From positions 1 through 37,169 of the forward strand of contig JBDHLB010000012.1 in NCBI GenBank assembly GCA_039586095.1: DNA of 37,169 nucleotides, in the 5' to 3' direction. The notes below the pieces were generated by a model. It was not told the origin of the DNA. It saw only the letters and a program-made list of their open reading frames with translations, and made no database searches. Positions 24,774 through 32,653 of the stretch are shown here, piece after piece; position 1 is the stretch's first letter; every line of letters begins with the position of its first letter. The position numbers and the translations under genes are program-made. The DNA comes from JBDHBD01 sp039586095. Its GTDB lineage: Bacteria > Gemmatimonadota > Gemmatimonadetes > Palauibacterales > Palauibacteraceae.

Positions 24774-24989
24774 ACTCCCCCTCACTTTGTTACAGCTACG
24801 GTGACAGTTCTTAAAGGTTGCGCGCGTAGGGTGTCTTCGACTCAGGCGCGCGGCGGCGCGGGTTGATCGACAGAGTCAACCACACCACCTTCCCTGACGC
24901 GCAGATCGTCCGTTGAAGCCTCTGGTCCGGCGCAACGCAGAGATGTCTCCCCCGCCAGGGGTGCTGCGCAAGCACAGAGGAGGACTCTC

Positions 24990-27458
24990 ATGAGCCTCGG
25001 TCGCGTCGTTAGCCGGACCCTTCCCGTCACCCTGCCTATCCTTCTTCTCATTAGCTGCTCAGGCTCGCCGTCCGGCTCTCCCGTCCTCAACGCCGAAGTG
25101 CCGCTCCATCTCGAGGAGCACCTGGACGCGGCGGTCATCGAGGGATCCGAGCTGCTCGCGGAAGGTCCGGAACCCGTCGGGTGGAGCTTCGACGAGCCTC
25201 AGCCCGACTGGAGAGCGTTTTCCGCGGCCGAGTCACGCAACCCGATGCAAGCAACGCGCACGGACGATGCGCTCCGGGTCATCCTGACCGACGCCGATCG
25301 CTCGGACGTCATAGAAGACGTTTTGGCGGCCGGCATGTACACCGATTTCCAGGGCCTGCTGCGGTTGGAACCGGCCCACCTGATGATTCGCGCCCGAACG
25401 GAGAGCGCCGGTCTGATGTCAGTCGTTTTCGACGAGCTCGGGGAAGCCAGCTCGCGCAGGCGCTACGCCGGGTTGTTTCAAGAGCTGAGCGAGCCGAGCC
25501 CGCTGATCGCGGATGGTTCGGTGCAAAGCTACCTGCTGCCCCTCGACCCGGAGGGGGCATCAGGGGATGCCTGTTGCCGATTCGGCATCGTGATCGGGAC
25601 CTACGAGCCGGGCAGTGTCGACATCCTTTCGGTGAGAGTCGTTTCCAAAGCAGCGGCCTTCGCGGGTGATCCACTAGGTGTGATGACCGTTGCAGATGGA
25701 AGCGAGGAGCATCGGCGCACGCTGTTCACTCACACGCCTGGGCGGGTCGCCTTCGCCGTGCGGGTCCCCCCGGGTGGTCGCCTAGACGTGGGCCTCGGGG
25801 TGGTTCAGGACGACGCACCGGTCGACTTCAGGGTCACGGTAGCCTCGAAGGGTCAACAGGAAGAGGAGACCTTGCTCGAGGAGACCCTCGCCGACAAAAC
25901 GGCCTGGGTTCAACGCTCCGTTGACCTTTCCGCGTTCGAGGGCCAGACGGTGACGCTCGCGCTCCAGGCGGACGCCGAGATGCCAGGCACCGTGGCGCTC
26001 TGGGCGACACCCATCGTGAGCGGCTCACGAGGCGCCGACCGACCAAACGTTGTGTTCTACATCATCGACGGGGGGTCGGCGGAGCTCATGAGCGTCTACG
26101 GATACAACCGTCGCACGACGCCCAATCTCGAGCGGCTGGCGGCCGAGGGGGCCGTGTTCGACCAGGCCTACAGCAACGCCACATGGACGAGGACTTCCAC
26201 TCCTTCGTTCATAACCTCGCTCCAACACAGCGTGCTGGGTGGCCTCATCACCGATACTGATCCGCTGCCGGAGCAGGCCGTGACCATGGCGGAGCACATG
26301 CATCGTGGAGGCTACCAGACAGGACTCTTCACTGCGAATCCGTACGCAGGCAAGATGAGCAGCCTGGATCGAGGCGTCGACGTCCTGTGGGACACCTGGG
26401 ACGAATCCATGAACCATAGCGCATCATCGGCGTGGCTCCACCAGGCTTTCTGGGAATGGCGGGAGGCGTACCCTGCGCAGCCCTATTGGGTGCATTTCCA
26501 GACGGTCGATCCGCACCGGCCGTGGACCCCGGTGACGCCGTTCACCGGCCTTTTCGGTAGCGTCGACGCGGCACAGCGCCTTGCTGACTGGGACTCCCTA
26601 TTGGAGGAGGCAGGTTGGGTAGGTAGCGCGTCGGCCCGCACGGCCGTGCCGCTGGCCCGGGTTATGGAGTTCTTCGAAAGAGCGGGCATCAATCCCTTGG
26701 AGTACATCGGCGCGAAACAGGGCCTCTACGACGAGGGGATGGCCCACAACGATTACCAGATCGGACGGCTCGTTAACCGGATCAAGGCGGCCGGCGAGTG
26801 GGACAACACGATCTTCATCCTCGCCGCTGATCACAGCCATGACAACGCCGGGCTCAAAGACCTGGCCTCAATGGCAGCCCCCCGCTGGTACGAGCAGGCC
26901 ATGTTCAGCCCTTGGGAATCCCACATCCCGATGATCGTGGTGTGGCCGGGACGTATCGCTGCCGGACAGCGCTTCAGCCAGCCGGTATCGATGATTGACA
27001 TGCTCCCGACGATCGTCGACCTCGCCGGTTTGCCCATGCCCGAGATCACTCAAGGCCAGTCGCTGGCGCCGCTGCTCCTGGGGCAGGAAGGTTGGGAGCC
27101 GCGCCCGGTGATTTTCGACGAATTCTACGGTTCCTTTAACTCATACACGCTCCTCGGTCGCATCGATGTGGTCGACGGGCGCTGGGGCGCTTCACTCCTG
27201 GTCAACCGTGATCCCTCTCCACCGGAGAAGAACGGCCGAGCTGCTCCCTTGCTGCTTTTCGACCTCTGGATCGATCCATACCTGTCTCACAGTCTGCACG
27301 AGGAGCGGCCCGACCTAGTGGAGAAGTACAAGGCGTTCCTCAAGGCTCAATGGGCGGCGCACCGGGCACTGGCGCAGCGATTCACCCGCTCTGGAGACGG
27401 GCCGGCGTTGACGCCGGAGCAGCTGCGCACGCTACGGTCGTTGGGCTACATCCAGTAA
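24990..27458 (+). CDS. Sulfatase-like alkaline-phosphatase-superfamily lipoprotein, paralogue 2
   Basis: 822 residues; ATG preceded by AGAGGAGG. Lipobox LISC (Cys23). The plan is the same as in paralogue 1: beta-sandwich modules in residues about 40-340 (SFDEPQPDW, VDLSAFEGQTVTLAL, VALWATPIVSG), then the sulfatase fold from NVVFYIID. The nucleophile site is S403-T-P-S-F, again without the signature Arg. Metal-site Asp-His is kept in AADHSHD. A segment at about 545-575 (ERAGINPLEYIGAKQGLYDEG) is longer than in the paralogues. The C-terminus is LTPEQLRTLRSLGYIQ. First gene of a tandem pair with paralogue 3, 56 bases apart. Probably surface-exposed; substrate unknown. Confidence 0.88.
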   Translation: MSLGRVVSRTLPVTLPILLLISCSGSPSGSPVLNAEVPLHLEEHLDAAVIEGSELLAEGPEPVGWSFDEPQPDWRAFSAAESRNPMQATRTDDALRVILTDADRSDVIEDVLAAGMYTDFQGLLRLEPAHLMIRARTESAGLMSVVFDELGEASSRRRYAGLFQELSEPSPLIADGSVQSYLLPLDPEGASGDACCRFGIVIGTYEPGSVDILSVRVVSKAAAFAGDPLGVMTVADGSEEHRRTLFTHTPGRVAFAVRVPPGGRLDVGLGVVQDDAPVDFRVTVASKGQQEEETLLEETLADKTAWVQRSVDLSAFEGQTVTLALQADAEMPGTVALWATPIVSGSRGADRPNVVFYIIDGGSAELMSVYGYNRRTTPNLERLAAEGAVFDQAYSNATWTRTSTPSFITSLQHSVLGGLITDTDPLPEQAVTMAEHMHRGGYQTGLFTANPYAGKMSSLDRGVDVLWDTWDESMNHSASSAWLHQAFWEWREAYPAQPYWVHFQTVDPHRPWTPVTPFTGLFGSVDAAQRLADWDSLLEEAGWVGSASARTAVPLARVMEFFERAGINPLEYIGAKQGLYDEGMAHNDYQIGRLVNRIKAAGEWDNTIFILAADHSHDNAGLKDLASMAAPRWYEQAMFSPWESHIPMIVVWPGRIAAGQRFSQPVSMIDMLPTIVDLAGLPMPEITQGQSLAPLLLGQEGWEPRPVIFDEFYGSFNSYTLLGRIDVVDGRWGASLLVNRDPSPPEKNGRAAPLLLFDLWIDPYLSHSLHEERPDLVEKYKAFLKAQWAAHRALAQRFTRSGDGPALTPEQLRTLRSLGYIQ

Positions 27459-27514
27459 GGGCCAGACATGTCTCCCCCGCCATCGGTGTTGTGCAAGCAC
27501 AGAGGAGGACCCTC

Positions 27515-29986
27515 ATGATGCTCGCTCGTCCCCTGTCGCGAGTCCTTCTCGGCGCCCTGCTGAGCCTCCCGGTCATTTGCTGCTCAGGCTCGGCATCGGA
27601 CTCTCCGGTCCTGACGGCCGAGATGCCGCTCCACCTCGAGGACCATCTGGAATCGGCGGTGCTTGTGGGCTCTGAGGTAACGGATGCTCCGCAACCCGTC
27701 GTGTGGAGCTTTGATGAGCCCCAGCCGGACTGGCGCCCCGCCCGGTTTCCGGACCCGGTGGCCCCGGTGCAGCTGTCGGTTGCGGGCGATGCCCTGCGCA
27801 TGAAGCTGGGGGACTACGACGTTACCGACGACGAGGAGAGTCGATCGATCGGTGGCATCTACGTCGACCTTCCAGACTGGCACCGCGACGACTGGGCCCA
27901 CATCCAGGTGCGCGCACGAGCGACCGCCGGGATCGAGTCGATGGGCATGGGGGCCGGATTCAACCTGCGGGACGAATCGGAGATGGAGGGGGATGACCTC
28001 TACCCGGTCGAGTTTCTCGGCGATGGAGCCCCCATCATCCGCGACGGGTCCATCCAGACCTACCTGCTGCGGGCGGATTGGTCCGAGGGACAGTGGGAGG
28101 GGCCGTGGGAACAGCTCGTGATCGGGTTCTGGGCCAACGGGCCGGCCAGCATCGACGTTCTGTCGGTGACGGTGATCCCCAAGGAAGCCGACTACGCCGG
28201 CGACGCGGCGGGGGTGCGAGCGGAGGTCCGCGACCGCGTATACCGCCGAGCCCTGTTCACGCACGCGCCGGCACGACTGGAGTATCGGGTCCGCGTGCCC
28301 GAAGCTGCTCGCCTCGACCTCGCACTCGGGCTTCTTCGCGAAGACCAGCCGCTGACGTTCCGGGTGGAGGTGGCGCCGTCGGACGGTGCTGCAGAGACGC
28401 TGCTGGAGGAGGTTCTGATGGATCCGAGCTCCTGGGTCCAGCACAGTGTGGACCTCTCGCACCTTGGCGGGCAGACGGTGACGCTGGGGCTCGAGACCGC
28501 GTCCGAAAGGGCAGGCAAGGTCGCGCTGTGGGGCGCGCCGACCCTGACGGGCGGGGCGGGGGGCGAAAGACCCAACGTGATCTTCTATGTGATCGATGGC
28601 GCCGGTGCGGATTGGATGAGCCTATACGGCTACAATCGTCGGACCACGCCGTTTCTCGAGCGTCTCGCCGGGGAGGCCGTGGTGTTCGAGAGCGCTTACA
28701 GCAACGCCACCGCGACGCCGATGTCCACGCCCTCCTACATGACCTCTCTGCTGTACAGCGCGATCGACCGCTACCGCTCGTACTCCGACAAGATTCCGGC
28801 CGGCGTGACGACGATGGCCGAGCACTTCGGCAGAGTCGGCTACCAGACCGGCGTGTTCGTCTCGAACCCCTTCGCCGCGACCATGTCGGGCCTGGAGCGC
28901 GGAGTGGACCTAGTCCGAGTGCTCGATCCGCCCGTGCCCGCTGTTTCCTCCGAGCACCTCCACCGCGCCTTCTGGGATTGGCGGGAGGCGTATCCGGCTG
29001 CCCCCTACTGGGCGCATTTTCAGACGACGGATGTGCACGAGCCCTTCCGGCCGATGGCCCCGTTCTCGGGTCTCTTCATCACGCCGGAGCTGAGGGCCCG
29101 GTACATCGAGTGGGACAAGACCAGAGGGGAACACCTAGACGACACCGCGTGGGCGACGAAGCACGCCCTCGCGCAGCAGGCGCTCTACGATGAGGGAATG
29201 GCGCATCAGGACCACCACCTGGAGCGATTCGTGAAGCGGCTGAAGGCGGAGGGCCGGTGGGAGAACACGATCCTCGTGATCGCATCCGATCACGGATACC
29301 CAGCCGGCAGTCACCGGTACATGCCCGGTCATCCGAACGACGCGCCACACATCCACCCGTTCGCCACGCGCATCCCGCTCCTGTTCGTCTGGCCCGACCA
29401 CATTGAGGGAGGTCGGAGGATCCCTACGCCCGTGTCGATGATCGACGTGCTCCCGACGCTGCTCGACCTAACCGGACTACCCCAGCCCGAAATGAAACAG
29501 GGCCAGTCGCTCGCGCCCCTGCTGCTCGGGCAGGTCAACGAGGAAGAGTGGGAGCACCATTCAGTGTTCGTGGACGTGCTCCTGATCGATGAGATCTCAG
29601 GGGAGCTGATAGGAAACATCGAGGTGATCGACGGGCGCTGGGGTGCCTCGCTGTGTGTACGGCCTGAAGATCCCGAGATCGAAGTCCGCACCGTGCGGAT
29701 CGGCGACGCACTGACAAGATGCACGGAGACATTCCCCGGGTGGAGATGGCATAACCGGTCTCCGCCGCGCGAGCGTCTGCTGGTCTATGATCTCTGGGAC
29801 GACCCACTGCTGGAGCGTCCGATCAACGAGCAGCGACCGGACCTGGTGGAGAAGTACACAAAGCTCCTCGAGGCACAGGTCGAGCTCAACGCAGCGCTGC
29901 GGGCGCTCATTTCGGGCGGCGGTCAGTCCGTAGAGCTCTCGGCCGAGGACCTCGAACAGCTGCGAACACTGGGCTACATCCAGTAA
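27515..29986 (+). CDS. Sulfatase-like alkaline-phosphatase-superfamily lipoprotein, paralogue 3
   Basis: Start at ATG 27515, directly after AGAGGAGG; an earlier in-frame ATG lies inside paralogue 2. 823 residues. Signal peptide ends in VICC (Cys23 likely lipidated). N-terminal modules as in the paralogues (WSFDEPQPDWRP, IYVDLPDWHRDDWAHIQVRA, VDLSHLGGQTVTLGLE). The sulfatase fold begins at NVIFYVID; the nucleophile site is S404-T-P-S-Y; ASDHGY keeps the Asp-His, followed by a His-rich GHPNDAPHIHPF loop that may help bind metal. Ends LRTLGYIQ. About 50 bases upstream of the start are nearly identical to those before paralogue 2, so the pair arose by tandem duplication. Likely co-transcribed with it. 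Confidence 0.88.
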   Translation: MMLARPLSRVLLGALLSLPVICCSGSASDSPVLTAEMPLHLEDHLESAVLVGSEVTDAPQPVVWSFDEPQPDWRPARFPDPVAPVQLSVAGDALRMKLGDYDVTDDEESRSIGGIYVDLPDWHRDDWAHIQVRARATAGIESMGMGAGFNLRDESEMEGDDLYPVEFLGDGAPIIRDGSIQTYLLRADWSEGQWEGPWEQLVIGFWANGPASIDVLSVTVIPKEADYAGDAAGVRAEVRDRVYRRALFTHAPARLEYRVRVPEAARLDLALGLLREDQPLTFRVEVAPSDGAAETLLEEVLMDPSSWVQHSVDLSHLGGQTVTLGLETASERAGKVALWGAPTLTGGAGGERPNVIFYVIDGAGADWMSLYGYNRRTTPFLERLAGEAVVFESAYSNATATPMSTPSYMTSLLYSAIDRYRSYSDKIPAGVTTMAEHFGRVGYQTGVFVSNPFAATMSGLERGVDLVRVLDPPVPAVSSEHLHRAFWDWREAYPAAPYWAHFQTTDVHEPFRPMAPFSGLFITPELRARYIEWDKTRGEHLDDTAWATKHALAQQALYDEGMAHQDHHLERFVKRLKAEGRWENTILVIASDHGYPAGSHRYMPGHPNDAPHIHPFATRIPLLFVWPDHIEGGRRIPTPVSMIDVLPTLLDLTGLPQPEMKQGQSLAPLLLGQVNEEEWEHHSVFVDVLLIDEISGELIGNIEVIDGRWGASLCVRPEDPEIEVRTVRIGDALTRCTETFPGWRWHNRSPPRERLLVYDLWDDPLLERPINEQRPDLVEKYTKLLEAQVELNAALRALISGGGQSVELSAEDLEQLRTLGYIQ

Positions 29987-30091
29987 AGGCCGTCCTTGAG
30001 CTGGGCGGCTCTGCCGGGGCTGCCGCCTTGCATCTTTTGCCAGTCGCCGCGAAAGAGTTGGGCCATGCGAGGGGCTGGGCGCTGCCTGATT
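29987..30091. other. Spacer after sulfatase pair
   Basis: 105 bases between the last sulfatase stop and the dyad core. No gene or clear hairpin terminator is seen within it; the hairpin at 30154 is the first strong candidate to end the sulfatase transcript. Confidence 0.3.
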
Positions 30092-30116
30092 CTGTTACAG
30101 CAGCCGTGACAATAGG
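30092..30116 (+). repeat. Dispersed dyad repeat beside tRNA-Pro(GGG)
   Basis: CTGTTACAGCAGCCGTGACA followed by ATAGG. It lies 70 bases beyond the 3' end of the intact tRNA-Pro(GGG), on the side away from the tRNA cluster, and marks the right limit of the repeat-rich region. Confidence 0.75.
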
Positions 30117-30153
30117 CGTGTAAGCGGCTCTAAATGCCCCACCCCAGATGCAC

Positions 30154-30179
30154 GAAAGCCCGCGTGGTTGCGGGCTTTC
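30154..30179. terminator. Terminator of the tRNA cluster
   Basis: GAAAGCCCGC pairs with GCGGGCTTTC across GTGGTT. It begins 6 bases beyond the 3' end of tRNA-Pro(GGG) and so ends the minus-strand tRNA transcript; it can also stop plus-strand transcription from the sulfatase pair. This is the probable source of the copies at 6286, 19985 and 24573. Confidence 0.8.
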
Positions 30180-30185
30180 GGCCAA

Positions 30186-30259
30186 TCGGGGCGCCGGGAT
30201 TTGAACCCGGGACCTCCTGAACCCCATTCAGGCGCGCTACCGGGCTGCGCCACGCCCCG
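30186..30259 (-). tRNA. tRNA-Pro(GGG)
   Basis: 74 nt. Acceptor CGGGGCG/CGCCCCG with discriminator A, D-arm GCGC/GCGC, anticodon stem CCTGA/TCAGG with loop ATGGGGT (anticodon GGG), T-arm CCGGG-TTCAAAT-CCCGG. No encoded CCA. Last tRNA of the cluster. Its 3' 33 bases are duplicated exactly at 24606-24638 and partly elsewhere. Confidence 0.97.
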
Positions 30260-30394
30260 ATGTCTGGTGCGGCGGCTGGTCCATCAGGTTGCCACCGTCA
30301 GTTTATGTCACGGGCCGGAGGACGCGGCTTCATCACCGCACGACCATCGCGAAACGAGCGCGAGCCGATGGCCAGGCTCTCCAGCCCTGTTACC

Positions 30395-30655
30395 CTACGC
30401 GCTGCTCCCCGCGAACTTGTTGTACAACCACGCTACAATGATTCCCGCTATCGCACCGTCCACGAGCCCGTATAGCGTGCCCCAGATCACCGAACCGAAC
30501 CCGCCTACCTCGTACCCGGGGTAGATGGACGCGACCATATCGAGGAACGCCAATCCGTAGCCGGGCCACGCGAGATTCGCCAGCCCGATCACCAGAACGC
30601 AGGCGCCCCATAACAACCCGGACGCGATTCCCAGACCCTTCACGTTCAGCATCAT
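30395..30655 (-). CDS. Small two-helix membrane protein, bacteriophage-holin-like family
   Basis: 86 residues from ATG 30655 (GGAGGT lies just upstream; a second ATG follows at once and has better spacing, so the start could be 30652). Sequence MMLNVKGLGIASGLLWGACV continues with a first membrane helix, then SIYPGYEVGGFGSVIWGTLY and a second helix ending VAWLYNKFAGSSA. The K-LN-VK-GLG start, the YPGY loop and the WLYNKF end match a widespread short family annotated as bacteriophage holin. In most genomes it is not in a prophage, and its real role is unknown. It sits inside the minus-strand tRNA cluster, between the two Pro tRNAs, and probably shares their transcript. Confidence 0.8.
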   Translation of the reverse strand: MMLNVKGLGIASGLLWGACVLVIGLANLAWPGYGLAFLDMVASIYPGYEVGGFGSVIWGTLYGLVDGAIAGIIVAWLYNKFAGSSA

Positions 30656-30713
30656 GACCACCTCCGCGCAGCGAGTCACACGCTCCCGTGTGCTTCGGGT
30701 GAAGCCGGGAAAA

Positions 30714-30787
30714 TCGGGGCGCCCGGATTTGAACCGGGGACCTCTGCGTCCCGAACGCAGCGCTCTACCGGACTGAGCCACGCCCCG
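30714..30787 (-). tRNA. tRNA-Pro(CGG)
   Basis: 74 nt. Acceptor CGGGGCG/CGCCCCG, discriminator A, anticodon stem CTGCG/CGCAG with loop TTCGGGA (anticodon CGG), T-arm CCCGG-TTCAAAT-CCGGG. No encoded CCA. Confidence 0.97.
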
Positions 30788-30832
30788 AGCTTGTGCCGCC
30801 CGCCGGCCGAAACGCTCGCAAGCCGGCGATCA

Positions 30833-30905
30833 AGCGGGAGACCGGGTTCGAACCGGCGACCTCAACCTTGGCAAGGTTGCGCTCTACCAGCTGAGCTACT
30901 CCCGC
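30833..30905 (-). tRNA. tRNA-Gly(GCC)
   Basis: 73 nt. Acceptor GCGGGAG/CTCCCGC, discriminator T, anticodon stem CAACC/GGTTG with loop TTGCCAA (anticodon GCC), T-loop TTCGAAC. No encoded CCA. Confidence 0.97.
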
Positions 30906-30919
30906 AGGATTTGTCAAAG

Positions 30920-30991
30920 AGCCACCGGTCGGATTTGAACCGACGACCGCTCGATTACGAATCGAGTGCTCTACCCCTGAGCTACGGTGGC
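30920..30991 (-). tRNA. tRNA-Thr(CGT)
   Basis: 72 nt. Acceptor GCCACCG/CGGTGGC, discriminator T, anticodon stem CTCGA/TCGAG with loop TTCGTAA (anticodon CGT), T-arm GTCGG-TTCAAAT-CCGAC. No encoded CCA. Confidence 0.97.
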
Positions 30992-31020
30992 GTCGGCGTC
31001 CCGCTACAGGGGAACGAAAC

Positions 31021-31040
31021 GCCCGCGTCGAAACGCGGGC
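31021..31040. other. Hairpin between tRNA-Thr and tRNA-Ala
   Basis: GCCCGCG and CGCGGGC pair perfectly around TCGAAA. There is no T-tract, so a processing signal in the tRNA precursor or an attenuating stem is more likely than a full terminator. Confidence 0.5.
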
Positions 31041-31056
31041 GAGCCGGGAGCATCCA

Positions 31057-31130
31057 TGGAGCCGGCGGGACTCGAACCCGCGACCTCTTGAGTGCGATTC
31101 AAGCGCTCTCCCAGACTGAGCTACGGCCCC
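31057..31130 (-). tRNA. tRNA-Ala(CGC)
   Basis: 74 nt. Acceptor GGGGCCG/CGGCTCC includes the G3-U70 pair that identifies alanine tRNAs. Anticodon stem CTTGA/TCAAG with loop ATCGCAC (anticodon CGC), T-arm GCGGG-TTCGAGT-CCCGC. No encoded CCA. Confidence 0.97.
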
Positions 31131-31165
31131 CAGTCCATACGGCGCCCAGCAGGGACGCGACCGAG

Positions 31166-31240
31166 CGGGGCTGACGGGATTCGAACCCGCGACCTCCGGT
31201 GTGACAGACCGGCACTCTAACCAGACTGAGCTACAGCCCC
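31166..31240 (-). tRNA. tRNA-Asp(GTC)
   Basis: 75 nt. Acceptor GGGGCTG/CAGCCCC, discriminator G, anticodon stem CCGGT/ACCGG with loop CTGTCAC (anticodon GTC), T-loop TTCGAAT. No encoded CCA. Confidence 0.97.
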
Positions 31241-31324
31241 GTAGCAAACAGCGTGCGATGACCCACCGCCAGGAACCCGTCGAGCGGAACCGACGCTCGG
31301 AGAGGGCACGCCAACCTCTCCCAG

Positions 31325-31398
<74 letters not shown>

Positions 31399-31410
31399 GC
31401 TAGAAACAGA

Positions 31411-31438
31411 CGAGCGGGCGCCCGCAGGTACCCGCTCG
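31411..31438 (-). other. Hairpin in the tRNA cluster leader
   Basis: CGAGCGGG and CCCGCTCG form an 8-bp stem with a 12-base loop, 12 bases before the 5' end of tRNA-Val. It is a possible RNase processing or leader structure. Confidence 0.45.
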
Positions 31439-31448
31439 CAGGCGATCC

Positions 31449-31477
31449 AAGCTAGTCCGCACCACACGGCACGGCAA
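31449..31477 (-). promoter_or_regulatory. Candidate promoter of the tRNA cluster
   Basis: On the minus strand TTGCCG (-35 like) and TAGCTT (-10 like) are separated by exactly 17 bases, placing transcription start about 45 bases before tRNA-Val. The boxes match consensus only in part, so this rests on position and spacing. Confidence 0.4.
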
Positions 31478-31761
31478 CCTTCTCACCCCTCCAACTTACC
31501 CTCGAGGGACGGCTTCGATCACCCCCGTCTGCTCCCGGCACCGCTCGGTATACGAATCCCGATCGCATCGGTTCCCCTCCCCGACCGCGAGGAGCCGTTT
31601 CGTCTCCCTCGTGGCGGGTACTTCAGCGCTTCGAGCTGGCCTTTTCCGGCTTGCGTCCCGACGGGGGCGCGATACCTTCAACGCCGTCCATCGTTGCCGG
31701 CAAACGACGCCTGCGCCGGCTTCCGAAATCAATGAGAGTTCCGATCACTGCAAGGGATCGG

Positions 31762-32640
31762 ATGCGCATACTGGGCAGGTTCACAGCGTTGGCCGTCGTG
31801 CTGGTGATCGTCGGCCTCACGGCGGCCTTCGCCGGTCGAAGCTCGACCTCCGCGGCCACGGACGACAGGTCGGCTCGATCGGCCGTGCTCCTGGCGGCCG
31901 CCGAAGGCGCCGTCTCCGCGACGCCCCCCCCGGCGACCCAGGAGTCTGCCGGGCAGGAGGGCCAGGAACAGGAGGCCGCGGAGCCCGCCGAGCCGCAGAG
32001 TCCGGTCGCCGAGCAGGCCCAGCAGTATCAGGGCGAGGCCGAGGTCGCCGAGCAGCCGGAGCAGTGGCAGGCCATCGACGATCACAACAACGCGACACGC
32101 GGGCCGCGGCAGCCCATCCCCTTCAACCACCGCTTCCATTCGACCGACCTGCAGATCGACTGCATGTACTGCCACGTTGGGGTCGAGAAATCGCAGACGG
32201 GCGTGGTGCCGGCGCTCGAAGTGTGCATGGGATGCCACCGCATCGCGGGCACCGGGCTGCCCCCGATCGAAGAGCTGCGCGGATACTGGGAGCGTGGGGA
32301 GCCGGTCCCGTGGAAGTGGGTGAACAAGCTGCCGGATCACGTTCAGTTCATGCACCAGCCTCACGTGCGCGCTCAGATCGACTGCACGGAGTGTCACGGT
32401 CCGGTCGAGGAAATGGACCGTGTCTACCAGTGGGCGTCGTTCCGCATGGGTTGGTGTCTGGAGTGTCACCGGCAGGACCCGGCCGAGACGGACGTGGCGA
32501 CCGACTACATGCTCCTGCAGGAGCAACCGCCCCCGACGCCGCCGGAGGGCAACCAGGAGCTCAGCTTCTATCCCATCTCGATCGACCAGAAGTACGGCTA
32601 CTACCGGGGGCCGATCGACTGCGCTTCCTGTCACTACTAG
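31762..32640 (+). CDS. actA: Alternative complex III subunit ActA, pentaheme cytochrome c
   Basis: 292 residues from ATG 31762, chosen because AAGGGA stands just upstream and it opens directly into the membrane/signal segment (ILGRFTALAVVLVIVGLTAA). Two in-frame upstream ATGs lack a ribosome binding site. A Gln/Glu/Pro/Ala-rich linker follows (about 50-110). Five CxxCH heme c motifs are present: CMYCH 134, CMGCH 155, CTECH 208, CLECH 232 and CASCH 287, with distal His in NHRFH and MHQPH. Five hemes in a protein of this size, followed by ActB and ActC, define ActA of the quinol-oxidising alternative complex III. It passes electrons from quinol towards a periplasmic cytochrome or directly to a terminal oxidase. 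Located on the periplasmic side of the inner membrane. Confidence 0.95.
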   Translation: MRILGRFTALAVVLVIVGLTAAFAGRSSTSAATDDRSARSAVLLAAAEGAVSATPPPATQESAGQEGQEQEAAEPAEPQSPVAEQAQQYQGEAEVAEQPEQWQAIDDHNNATRGPRQPIPFNHRFHSTDLQIDCMYCHVGVEKSQTGVVPALEVCMGCHRIAGTGLPPIEELRGYWERGEPVPWKWVNKLPDHVQFMHQPHVRAQIDCTECHGPVEEMDRVYQWASFRMGWCLECHRQDPAETDVATDYMLLQEQPPPTPPEGNQELSFYPISIDQKYGYYRGPIDCASCHY

Positions 32641-32653
32641 CGCGCGAGAGCGA

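Larger units (their letters stand above)
24510..24811 (+). repeat. Complete repeat unit with a dyad core at each end (copy E)
   Basis: Order: dyad core 24510-24534; terminator hairpin 24573-24598; a 33-bp segment 24606-24638 identical to the 3' end of tRNA-Pro(GGG) at 30187-30219; CCGTCGAGCCGCAG segment; GAACCCCATTC; four 10-bp repeats 24714-24773; dyad core 24787-24811. Unlike copy C it lacks the GC-rich hairpin insert, so it shows the uninterrupted form. About 180 bases after it the sulfatase-like pair begins. Confidence 0.82.
31399..31761. other. Divergent region between tRNA cluster and act operon
   Basis: 363 bases without a credible gene. It contains a possible minus-strand promoter (31449-31477), a leader hairpin (31411-31438) and, to the right, the promoter region of actA, in which I cannot single out -35/-10 boxes. 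Confidence 0.5.

Noticed and set aside
30395..30655. Prophage remnant based on the holin-like gene
   Set aside because: No other phage gene (lysin, capsid, terminase, integrase) is near, and this family is common outside prophages.
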